Shown here: positions 1 through 5,092 of the stretch, one piece after another
How the letters are laid out: each line of letters begins with the position of its first letter
How positions within the stretch are numbered: position 1 is the stretch's first letter
Source: CAYLZW01 sp964388085
GTDB taxonomy: Bacteria; Myxococcota; UBA727; CAYLZW01
NCBI GenBank assembly: GCA_964388085.1
Contig: CAYLZW010000324.1
Span: 1-6,252, forward strand
Length of the DNA: 6,252 nucleotides
Reading direction: 5' to 3'
Translations under genes and position numbers: made by a program
The notes under the pieces: generated by a model
What the model saw: only the letters and a program-made list of their open reading frames with translations
Database searches by the model: none
What the model was told of the DNA's origin: nothing

Positions 1-138
1 GCGGCGGCACGAAGGACAGCGCGGGCTGGCGTGGCGAGAGAGAGGCGGCGTCGGCGGGTTTTGTTCACCGGTCACCCCGAACGCAAACCCCGCGAGGACT
101 TTGTAGAGATGGTGGCTGACTGGGTTCGCACGTCGTGA
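1..138 (+). CDS. 3' end of an unidentified gene, cut by the left edge (partial)
   Basis: The frame is open from base 1 to a TGA at 136-138. The last ~25 residues, ending DFVEMVADWVRTS, have the composition of a real amphipathic C-terminal helix, while the first ~20 residues are almost entirely Ala, Gly and Arg. The ending loosely recalls the C-terminal helix of alpha/beta hydrolases, but no catalytic motif lies in the window and I do not assign a family. The stop is followed within 3 bases by a GC hairpin, which fits a gene end. The gene converges on the CBASS operon, whose last stop is at 214-216. In GC-rich DNA an open frame of this length could be chance, so this is tentative. Confidence 0.35.
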   Translation, partial: AAARRTARAGVARERRRRRVLFTGHPERKPREDFVEMVADWVRTS

Positions 139-140
139 GC

Positions 141-156
141 GGGCGCGGTTGCGCCC
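141..156. terminator. GC hairpin between convergent genes, possible terminator
   Basis: GGGCGC (141-146) and GCGCCC (151-156) form a perfect 6-bp stem with a GGTT loop. It starts 2 bases after the stop codon at 136-138 and lies about 58 bases beyond the end of the CD-NTase gene arriving from the other side. That is where a bidirectional terminator would be expected. There is no T tract on either side, so a classic intrinsic terminator is not supported. Confidence 0.3.
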
Positions 157-213
157 CGGCGTTCTCTCGTCGCTGATTCCCACGCGTGCGACGTCGACCG
201 GCAGAAACGGCTC

Positions 214-1536
214 TCACCGGGCGGCGATCTTGATCTGCTTCACTCCCCGCGCAACGAGCGCGCCGTCCTTGCGGACCTCGCAGATCATCTGGTGGTTGCC
301 CTTGTACGCGGTGCTCTCCCAGTGAACCGTCCGGTTGGGTCCCGTGGTCTCGTGCGTCATCTCATTGACGGCCGCTGCTTCATCGCCTTCGTTCTTGACC
401 AGCCAGCGGACCATGTACGGCTCGGAGATGGGGGGCTTCACGAGCGCGAACCTCAGCCACATCCGCTTCGGGAGAGGCTTGTCTCTATACGGGAACCGAA
501 CTGGGCCGTTCTGATGCGAGGTCACCCCGACGTCGACCTTGAGAGGCAAGAGTGGGGCGGTTCCCTCAAGCTGTGCCGACTTGGCGAGGTCCTTCGCCCA
601 GAACTCATGGTTGAAGATCCAATCCCACGCGCTTCGTGCCTTCGCCTCGGTGCAGTCGGGGTCGAAGAGAATGTCCAACCTCGGCAGGTTGTCGGCGAGC
701 TTGTCCCGCAGCCGCACGACCTGGTTCTTGACCTCGGCCTTGCTCGTGAGCTCGGCGCCGGACTCCACCGGGTTCACGACGGACGTGCTGACCCTCAACC
801 GTGAAAGCAGCGCAGCCAGCGTGTCGTACAACGCGACATCATCACGATGCGCGCTCGGCCGATAGCACTCGCACACGAGCGTGGTCACGACCATGCCGCC
901 AGGAAGGCTCCATGACTGCCGGGAGTTTGCGAACGCCTTCACGAGCCTAACGATCCGGCGGAGCTGGCCGAGCGCCACCGTCGCGCCGCCACCCGGGAGG
1001 GGACTCAGGGACGCGACGCGCGCGGCGAACCACTCGTTCATCTCGAGCGGATTCCGCGCCTTCCACTCAGTTCCGGCGTGCTCGATCACCTCTTGGCCAG
1101 AGTCGAGCGTCCGTCGCCGGTAGACAGCGAAATCGACGTGATGCCCAGCTGCATACCAGACCGTGACAGCGTTGGTGCGCGCCTCGGGTTCCTTCGCGAA
1201 GCCGTCCGCTTTCGAGGCGATCGCCCGAGCGACGCGCTTCCGCGCCTCCAGAGGCGATGCCGGAACATCGGCTGCATCGAAAAGCACTCCGACGTCGATG
1301 TCGTAATCGTTGTCAGGGTGCTGATTGAGCGTATGCATCGCGTAGCTGCCCTGGTTGAACGATTTAATGAAGTTCTCATACGTCTTCCCGTCGTCTTCGG
1401 AAATCTTGGCAAGGCCGTCAGAAAGCCGATCGAGATTTGCGTCCCGGTGACCGGCAAGCATCTGGCGGCGGTCGGACCCAAGCCGGACGTGGTCGTTGTA
1501 GAACTTGGCGAGCTGAGCTGAGCAATCGAACATCAT
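214..1536 (-). CDS. CBASS CD-NTase (cyclic oligonucleotide synthase) with C-terminal AGS-C sensor domain
   Basis: This is a 440-aa cGAS/DncV-like nucleotidyltransferase, the signal-making enzyme of CBASS. Residues ~55-140 hold the catalytic core: the G63-S64 nucleotide-binding motif (NQGSYAMHT), the metal-binding pair D79 and D81 (DYDIDVGVLF), and the third acidic residue D135 (HHVDFAVY). The ~160-330 region is the helical OAS1-like half. Residues ~335-440 match the adenylyl/guanylyl cyclase and SMODS C-terminal domain (AGS-C), an Ig-like fold (MVRWLVKNEGDEAA, then TVHWESTAYKGNHQMICEV). The ATG (1536-1534) overlaps the effector stop as ATGA, so translation is probably coupled. A second ATG follows directly (1533-1531) and sits 6 bases from AGGGG, the better spacing, so the true start may be residue 2. 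The product cannot be read from sequence; Cap4 partners usually sense cyclic trinucleotides. All catalytic residues are present, and I am very sure of the family. Confidence 0.94.
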   Translation of the reverse strand: MMFDCSAQLAKFYNDHVRLGSDRRQMLAGHRDANLDRLSDGLAKISEDDGKTYENFIKSFNQGSYAMHTLNQHPDNDYDIDVGVLFDAADVPASPLEARKRVARAIASKADGFAKEPEARTNAVTVWYAAGHHVDFAVYRRRTLDSGQEVIEHAGTEWKARNPLEMNEWFAARVASLSPLPGGGATVALGQLRRIVRLVKAFANSRQSWSLPGGMVVTTLVCECYRPSAHRDDVALYDTLAALLSRLRVSTSVVNPVESGAELTSKAEVKNQVVRLRDKLADNLPRLDILFDPDCTEAKARSAWDWIFNHEFWAKDLAKSAQLEGTAPLLPLKVDVGVTSHQNGPVRFPYRDKPLPKRMWLRFALVKPPISEPYMVRWLVKNEGDEAAAVNEMTHETTGPNRTVHWESTAYKGNHQMICEVRKDGALVARGVKQIKIAAR

Positions 1537-3116
1537 GAGCCCCTGTTGCTTCGATCAACGCGTTCAGGAAAGACGGGGAGAACTAGGCCCTCAGGAAGAT
1601 GAGCGCGCTGGAGCAGAATGGCCCAGTGGTACGGAGGCTCGTCACCCTCGCGGAAGTTGTAGACGAACGCCGCCGGGAAGCCGGTGGACGAGGCGATCTG
1701 GCCGATAAGAAGTGCGACGCTCACGGGCACCGCCGCAAACACATGGACGCTCGTGACTTGCGGGTTGCCCGAAACGAGCGGATCCAGCGTCTCGCGAATG
1801 ACGCGGGCGTATTCGCGCGCCTGTGTCGCCGACTTGATGATGCCGCGCGCGGGCGTGTCCACGGCGAAGTCGACTTCGGCCATCACCGAATCGCCCTCGT
1901 GGTGCCTGCAAACCCCTGGGTTCACTATGGCCGAAAGACCGATGCGGACGACCACGGCGCCACGCCCGCCGCGTCTGTTCACGGTCACCCGCAGCGGAGG
2001 GGTGGAAGCCGGAGCGTTCGCAGGCCAAGCGAAGGCGCCCGTCTCTCGGTCATGCTCCACGCCATGGACGTCGGCTTGCTCCCCGAGACGGTGCCCGACG
2101 AGCGCCGCGAACGGGATGTGAGGGAACCCATAATAGAGCACTGGCGACGTGCGCGCGTGCGCGAGAACCTGCTGAAAAGGCGAGCCATCGACAAAGAGCG
2201 AGGCGAGCTCGTTGGGCAACGCGCTCCACTCTCGCGGCTCCAGGAGATCTGGATGTGTGACGGTGAAACGGAGCATCCGGGCGCTGCGCAGGCGCTCAGG
2301 AAGGGCGGAGGAGTCCGGATGGGTCCTTACGGGTGCACGGCTCTGGTGCTCGAAGACGACCACGTCTCCCGCGGCGGTCGGTGGTCCGGCGCGGTATCGA
2401 TCGACGGCGTCCAGTAGAAGGGCGACAACTTCCTCGCGCTTCCACGTGTGCCGCTTCCGTTGCTCGAGCGCGTGCGCGAGCGCCTGTGCGGCGACGACGA
2501 GCTCGGGGACATTCATGCTTTCGAGCTCGCGCAGCGACCCGAGCGACGCACCGATGCGGCTCCACGGCGCCCTGCCTAGCTCGAGTCCCCCCCAGTCCGC
2601 GCGTAGGTCTACCGCCTCGAGCAGGAAGTCGAAGTCCCTCTCATCGACGATGCCCGGGTCGACGAACCGGCTCTTTAGGTCGTCCCTTGTGGTGGCCTCT
2701 TCGGGCGCGGACGTCTCAAAGTGCGTGTTCCGAAAACGGGCCAGCGCCTGGAAGGCGCCTCGCACTTGCTCATTCGGCGCCGGGGTCACGATGATGAAGC
2801 GCCGCACCGCGCCCTTCGCGAGCGCGACCAGGTTCCGCTGACGAAAGTCGCGGACATAGCCCCTCACGTCAGAGGGCGTCTGCGGACCGAGCTTGCACTG
2901 GTAGTGCTCGGTTCGGTCCTCGAAGAAGACGTCGACGTCCTCCGAGCGTTCTGGAGCGAACGCCCGAAAGCCTGGCTGATCCAGCCAGTGGGCAATGGCG
3001 GCCAGTGTGAAACGGAGCTGCGCGCCGATGCCGCTCCAGCTCTCGAGGCCCCCGACGGCCTTCCGGTCTAAGAGCGACGGCGCGCTCGGCATCTGGTGGT
3101 CGTGGGTCTTGGGCAT
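1533..3116 (-). CDS. cap4: Cap4-like CBASS effector: PD-(D/E)XK endonuclease fused to SAVED sensor
   Basis: This 527-aa protein has the two-part layout of CBASS Cap4. Residues ~20-130 form a restriction-endonuclease-like domain: an N-terminal helix (GIGAQLRFTLAAIAHWL), then E59-D60-V-D62 and the strand H71-Y-Q73-C-K75. This is the D...(Q/E)xK core of PD-(D/E)XK nucleases in its QxK form. Residues ~140-290 are a mostly helical linker. The C-terminal third (~300-505) is a SAVED domain, recognised from its closing block HVFAAVPVSVALLIG (458-472) followed by PAAFVYNF (481-488) and YHWAILL. SAVED, made of two CARF-like halves, binds the cyclic oligonucleotide made by the CD-NTase. Known Cap4 proteins oligomerise on ligand and degrade duplex DNA. 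The first ATG has no clear ribosome-binding site, and an alternative ATG is at 3092. The gene starts 40 bases after the membrane-protein gene and ends in an ATGA overlap with the CD-NTase. The SAVED call is strong; the exact nuclease subfamily is less certain. Confidence 0.9.
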   Translation of the reverse strand: MPKTHDHQMPSAPSLLDRKAVGGLESWSGIGAQLRFTLAAIAHWLDQPGFRAFAPERSEDVDVFFEDRTEHYQCKLGPQTPSDVRGYVRDFRQRNLVALAKGAVRRFIIVTPAPNEQVRGAFQALARFRNTHFETSAPEEATTRDDLKSRFVDPGIVDERDFDFLLEAVDLRADWGGLELGRAPWSRIGASLGSLRELESMNVPELVVAAQALAHALEQRKRHTWKREEVVALLLDAVDRYRAGPPTAAGDVVVFEHQSRAPVRTHPDSSALPERLRSARMLRFTVTHPDLLEPREWSALPNELASLFVDGSPFQQVLAHARTSPVLYYGFPHIPFAALVGHRLGEQADVHGVEHDRETGAFAWPANAPASTPPLRVTVNRRGGRGAVVVRIGLSAIVNPGVCRHHEGDSVMAEVDFAVDTPARGIIKSATQAREYARVIRETLDPLVSGNPQVTSVHVFAAVPVSVALLIGQIASSTGFPAAFVYNFREGDEPPYHWAILLQRAHLPEGLVLPVFPERVDRSNRGS

Positions 3117-3131
3117 GTGGCGCCTGGGGAC

Positions 3132-3150
3132 AGCGGCGGGCCGCCGGGCT
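3132..3150. other. GC-rich inverted repeat in the gap between operon genes 1 and 2
   Basis: CGGCGG (3134-3139) and CCGCCG (3141-3146) are perfect complements around one base, and AGC/GCT outside them can add pairs in a shifted register. It fills much of the 40-base gap between the membrane-protein stop (3157-3159) and the effector ATG (3116-3114). No good Shine-Dalgarno sequence is visible here, so a structure in the message could limit effector translation or tie it to the upstream gene. Without a T tract it is not a terminator. Confidence 0.3.
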
Positions 3151-3156
3151 GGAGAA

Positions 3157-3684
3157 TCAAGCTCTCGCGAGCAGCTGCTGTTGGGTCACACCGTCGAGCC
3201 TCGAGAAGCAGAAGCGACCCAGCCCGTCGAGCCCTTCGAACTGCCAGACGTCCATGTGTACCGGTGAAAAGCCGCCGATCGTCGCGCCGAGGGCGCCGCC
3301 CGCCATGAGCGCCACCTTGGGTGGTACTCCGCAGGCAGCGGCGATAAGGCCGATGCCGAGCCCGACGACCGTCCCCCCCACCGCGTTCGTCTCCTCGGCG
3401 ATGTGACGCACCGTGCGGTGCGCGGGATCGTGCTTGTCGACGTGGATCACCACAGTGGCATCGCGGCCGAGGACGTGCAGGGCCCTGCCACCGGGCAGCC
3501 CGCAGCGGGTGCTCCACTTCTGCCCCACGTCGACGGAGGGGTTTTCCGGACTGGGAACGTCGCAGAGCGAGTCCCAGTCGACCCGTCGGTCGTTGAGCTC
3601 GAGCACCAGCGCCGTCTTGCGACCGCCGCGATCCTGCTCTTCGAGAAACCTCGCGATCCCATCTCGATCCAGACGCCGCATCAT
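3157..3684 (-). CDS. Unrecognised 175-aa protein with two glycine-zipper membrane segments, first gene of the CBASS operon
   Basis: I do not recognise the family. The start at 3684 is well marked: GAGGAG lies 8 bases upstream of a double ATG. The frame stays open upstream to 3873, but that stretch covers the divergent control region and is not favoured. Residues 1-100 look soluble, with an amphipathic start (MMRRLDRDGIARFLEEQD), beta-like stretches (TALVLEL, DATVVIHVD) and an acidic, proline-bearing middle. Two hydrophobic segments follow, ~102-119 and ~123-140, joined by a tight CGVPPK turn. Each carries GxxxGxxxG spacing (G104-G108-G112 and G129-G133-G137), the glycine-zipper pattern of tightly packed or pore-forming helices. 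The tail (~143-175) is polar. It leads the operon, 40 bases before the effector gene and under the same control region. It is not the beta-barrel Cap15 type, nor any Cap2/Cap3 helper. It could be a second membrane effector, a membrane anchor or a modulator; the sequence does not decide. Confidence 0.78.
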   Translation of the reverse strand: MMRRLDRDGIARFLEEQDRGGRKTALVLELNDRRVDWDSLCDVPSPENPSVDVGQKWSTRCGLPGGRALHVLGRDATVVIHVDKHDPAHRTVRHIAEETNAVGGTVVGLGIGLIAAACGVPPKVALMAGGALGATIGGFSPVHMDVWQFEGLDGLGRFCFSRLDGVTQQQLLARA

Positions 3685-3734
3685 CTTGTCTTCTCCTCGC
3701 CACTGGGAGGGCTCATTCCTCGCCCGTTTTACGT

Positions 3735-3751
3735 TCGGAACCGAGTTCCGA
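3735..3751. promoter_or_regulatory. Operator candidate 1: palindrome TCGGAAC-N3-GTTCCGA
   Basis: This is a perfect 7-3-7 inverted repeat, ~50 bases upstream of the first CBASS-operon ATG. Its core GGAAC-N3-GTTCC recurs 58 bases away in the same region, with the same flanking CGTTCG on the left and AGA on the right. A duplicated palindrome between a divergent regulator and its target is the usual sign of a repressor binding pair. The HTH protein starting at 3879 is the obvious candidate to bind it; that link is inferred. Confidence 0.6.
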
Positions 3752-3794
3752 GACTCGAAGCTACGGGAAGCCGGATGAGATCGCAAGCGTTCGC

Positions 3795-3807
3795 GGAACG
3801 GTGTTCC
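3795..3807. promoter_or_regulatory. Operator candidate 2: palindrome GGAAC-N3-GTTCC
   Basis: This perfect 5-3-5 inverted repeat has the same arms and spacer length as the palindrome at 3735-3751, with centres 58 bases apart. It lies 72 bases upstream of the HTH start and just upstream of the possible minus-strand -35 box. Binding at both sites could loop the DNA or shut both promoters together, giving autoregulation plus CBASS repression. Confidence 0.55.
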
Positions 3808-3812
3808 TAGAG

Positions 3813-3857
3813 CGCAACGCAAGTTGCGAAAATCAAACGAGGTTGCGGAAACGCAGC
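3813..3857. promoter_or_regulatory. CGCAA/TTGCG palindrome cluster
   Basis: CGCAAC-N4-GTTGCG (3813-3828) is a perfect 6-4-6 inverted repeat; the same bases also read as CGCAA-G-TTGCG (3818-3828). Fourteen bases later GTTGCG-N4-CGCAGC (3842-3857) repeats the arms in opposite order with one mismatch. A further CGCAA lies at 3782-3786. The cluster covers the expected promoter of the HTH gene. It may be a second operator type or part of the promoter itself. Confidence 0.4.
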
Positions 3858-3878
3858 CGGACGGGGTAAGCACACAGC

Positions 3879-4253
3879 ATGAGCGGACAAGTGGATCTCG
3901 AGGCCCTCTATGATGCCCTCGACACCCTTCGCCAGGCGCGTGACCTCACCTGGCGCGAGGCCGCGAAGCAGATCGGCGTGAGCGCTTCAACGCTCACCCG
4001 ACTCGGTCAGGGCGCGAGCCCGGACGTCGAGGGCTTCGCGAAGATGGTCAACTGGCTTGGCATGTCGGCGAATGACTTCTTCCGGACGTCGGACACGAAC
4101 TCCCGCCAGACGAAGCCGCAGAAAGACGAGCTCCTCGCCGTTGTCTCGAGGCACCTACGAGCGTCGAAGGAGCTCGATGCGCGCAGCGCAAAGGCGCTCG
4201 AGAACATCATCCAAGCAGCGTATAAGCAGATGAAGGAGCTTAAGCAGAAGTAG
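3879..4253 (+). CDS. capH: XRE-family HTH repressor, CapH-like
   Basis: This 124-aa protein carries an XRE/Cro-type helix-turn-helix at ~12-65. Its scanning and recognition helices are TWREAAKQIGVS and ASTLTRLGQG, followed by the usual closing helices (EGFAKMVNWLGMSANDFF). Residues ~80-124 are charged and helical (RSAKALENIIQAAYKQMKEL), suited to dimerisation. It is likely the DNA-binding repressor of the divergent CBASS operon and of itself, through the palindromes in 3735-3857. Its stop TAG is followed directly by the ATG of the zinc-peptidase gene, so the two are one operon. This pairing next to CBASS is the arrangement described for CapH-CapP, in which the peptidase cleaves the repressor. 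The ribosome-binding site is weak (GGGG about 10-12 bases upstream). The HTH call is secure; the CapH role rests on context, and a generic Xre regulator paired with an ImmA-type peptidase is the alternative. Confidence 0.9.
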   Translation: MSGQVDLEALYDALDTLRQARDLTWREAAKQIGVSASTLTRLGQGASPDVEGFAKMVNWLGMSANDFFRTSDTNSRQTKPQKDELLAVVSRHLRASKELDARSAKALENIIQAAYKQMKELKQK

Positions 4254-4841
4254 ATGGCGACGCGGCGCAAACGAGGGTTCACGAAGACGGCCGCCGAGGA
4301 AATCGCGCTTGAAATGCGCGGGGAGCTCGAGATTGGCGTCGACCATCCTCTCGACGATGCTGCCCTTCTCGAGCATCTATGCCTCGACGTCCTGATGATC
4401 TCCGACGTGCGCGGCGCTGACGCCGCGGAGATGCGCTATCTCATGTCCGGCCGGGGCAAGGGCGTGTTCTCCGCCGCGACGATCCACCTCGATGGGCGTC
4501 GACGAGCGATCATCGTGAACCCTTCGCATCCCTCGACGCGAAAGCGAAACAGCGTCTGCCACGAGGTCAGCCACCTTCTCCTCGAGCACGCTCCCGAGGG
4601 CCCCCTTTCGCTCGAGGGCGCACGGAGCTGGAACGGGCAGCAGGAGGAGCAGGCCGACTACCTCGCGGGGGCACTGCTCATTCCGAAGGACGCGGCGCAT
4701 GCGGCGGCGCTTGCTGGACTTACCGACGATGAGGTCGCTGCGCGCTTTCGCGTCAGTCCCGCGCTCGCCCGCATGCGGATGAACACGACTGGTGCGCGCC
4801 TGAGGGCGCGCCGGCTGGTCGAGCTCCGACGCCGCTGGTGA
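4254..4841 (+). CDS. capP: ImmA/IrrE-family zinc metallopeptidase, CapP-like
   Basis: This 195-aa protein belongs to the COG2856 ImmA/IrrE group. The zinc site is H103-E104-V-S-H107 within VCHEVSHLLLEH, and the third ligand is an acidic residue, most likely E132, in EEQADYLAGALLIP, the family's second signature. Residues ~155-195 form a short helical C-terminus ending in an Arg-rich tail (RLRARRLVELRRRW) that could touch nucleic acid. Relatives cleave partner repressors: ImmA cuts ImmR, IrrE/PprI cuts DdrO after DNA damage, and CapP cuts CapH and responds to single-stranded DNA. Here the substrate is probably the HTH protein encoded directly upstream, so cleavage would switch on the CBASS operon. 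C102 next to the zinc site and C43 could act in a cysteine-switch form of inhibition, which is speculative. A 7-bp hairpin (GCGCGCC/GGCGCGC, 4794-4811) lies near the 3' end inside the coding region. Confidence 0.93.
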   Translation: MATRRKRGFTKTAAEEIALEMRGELEIGVDHPLDDAALLEHLCLDVLMISDVRGADAAEMRYLMSGRGKGVFSAATIHLDGRRRAIIVNPSHPSTRKRNSVCHEVSHLLLEHAPEGPLSLEGARSWNGQQEEQADYLAGALLIPKDAAHAAALAGLTDDEVAARFRVSPALARMRMNTTGARLRARRLVELRRRW

Positions 4842-4973
4842 CCTGGCCGAGGGTGTGGTCGTCGTCGTTCTCCGCGCTGACGCGCTGCACCAAGACGTCG
4901 CGGTCGCAGCAGGTGGAGCGATGTCGTCCTCGGTCAAAGCCAGTCGGTCGCGTGCGTCGTCCGGCTTGCTCAC
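4831..4973 (-). pseudogene. Possible frameshifted small gene downstream of the HEPN gene
   Basis: A GTG start at 4973-4971 overlaps the stop of the preceding 40-aa reading frame as GTGA and opens with MSKPDDARDRLALTEDD. After about 17 codons that frame loses coding character. The frame shifted by one base then reads CDRDVLVQRVSAENDDDHTL (in 4911-4852), with essentially every third base G or C from 4920 to about 4831, a strong coding sign in this GC-rich DNA. A single indel would join the two. The end overlaps the 3' end of the peptidase gene on the other strand, so part of the signal could be antisense coincidence. No family is recognised. Confidence 0.25.
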
Positions 4974-5092
4974 GCGGCATCCTCCCAGATCCCCTCGCCG
5001 AACCCATCCAGCACGTCGACCAACCGCTCGGCGGGTAAGAGATCGCAGACCAATGCCGCTGTCAGGTCGATGGATCGAACCCTGCTGGTCAA
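4970..5092 (-). CDS. Possible 40-aa coupled small protein after the HEPN gene
   Basis: This frame starts at TTG (5092-5090), overlapping the HEPN stop as TTGA, and stops at TGA (4972-4970), overlapping the next GTG as GTGA. The product ends AERLVDVLDGFGEGIWEDAA. About 80% of third codon positions are G or C, rising to about 90% in the last half. Overlapping starts and stops suggest translational coupling, but TTG is a weak start. The frame also runs into the HEPN gene as far as a GTG, so this may instead be the surviving C-terminus of a larger protein. The last ~15 codons lie in the repeat shared with 5814-5856. No family is recognised. Confidence 0.25.
   Translation of the reverse strand: MTSRVRSIDLTAALVCDLLPAERLVDVLDGFGEGIWEDAA
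4971..5014. repeat. Diverged direct repeat, copy A (44 bp)
   Basis: By hand alignment this matches 5814-5856 at 34 of 44 positions with one gap, in the same orientation; the longest identical runs are CATCCAGCAC, TCGCCGAA and CCAGATC. On the minus strand both copies encode a similar peptide tail (LVDVLDGFG here, LDQVLDAFG in the other). The two copies bracket the HEPN gene. They differ too much to be recent insertion-site duplications, so shared descent of a coding segment is more likely. Confidence 0.6.

Larger units (their letters stand above)
3685..3878. promoter_or_regulatory. Divergent control region between the CBASS operon and the HTH/peptidase operon
   Basis: These 194 bases separate the two divergent starts (3684 and 3879) and hold all the likely promoters and operators. 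On the minus strand a weak promoter can be drawn: TTGCGA (3786-3781), a 17-base spacer, then TAGCTT (3763-3758). It would place the start point near 3750, next to the first GGAAC-N3-GTTCC palindrome, a sensible place for a repressor. On the plus strand TTGCGA occurs at 3824-3829, but the -10 partner is poor. The promoter assignments are guesses; the inverted repeats are directly visible. Confidence 0.55.

Noticed and set aside
292..1521. Several plus-strand frames opposite the CD-NTase gene
   Set aside because: The minus-strand protein has intact catalytic motifs throughout; the opposite frames show no family features.
1599..2417. Plus-strand open frame of 272 codons
   Set aside because: It is antisense to the SAVED effector gene, has no recognisable domain and is rich in Arg and low-complexity stretches, as expected of a shadow frame in GC-rich DNA.
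3068..3703. Minus-strand 211-codon Arg-rich frame overlapping the membrane-protein gene
   Set aside because: It is a shifted frame of the same DNA, with very high Arg content and no hydrophobic or domain structure.
3685..3873. Upstream extension of the membrane-protein frame by 63 residues
   Set aside because: It would cross the palindromes of the control region, its composition is poor, and the double ATG at 3684 has a clear GAGGAG ribosome-binding site.
4794..4811. 7-bp perfect hairpin (GCGCGCC/GGCGCGC) as a terminator for the peptidase gene
   Set aside because: It lies inside the coding region before the stop and has no T tract; Arg/Ala codons in GC-rich DNA explain it.
4377..4830. Continuation of the minus-strand GTG frame through the peptidase gene
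   Set aside because: It is antisense to the zinc peptidase, whose HExxH motif is intact, and the peptide has no natural composition. Only the first codons may be meaningful.
3879..4841. HTH plus ImmA/IrrE pair as a prophage repressor module or simple toxin-antitoxin pair
   Set aside because: No integrase, phage structural or replication gene is present, and the pair is divergent from CBASS across shared palindromes, so a local control role fits better. It is not fully excluded.
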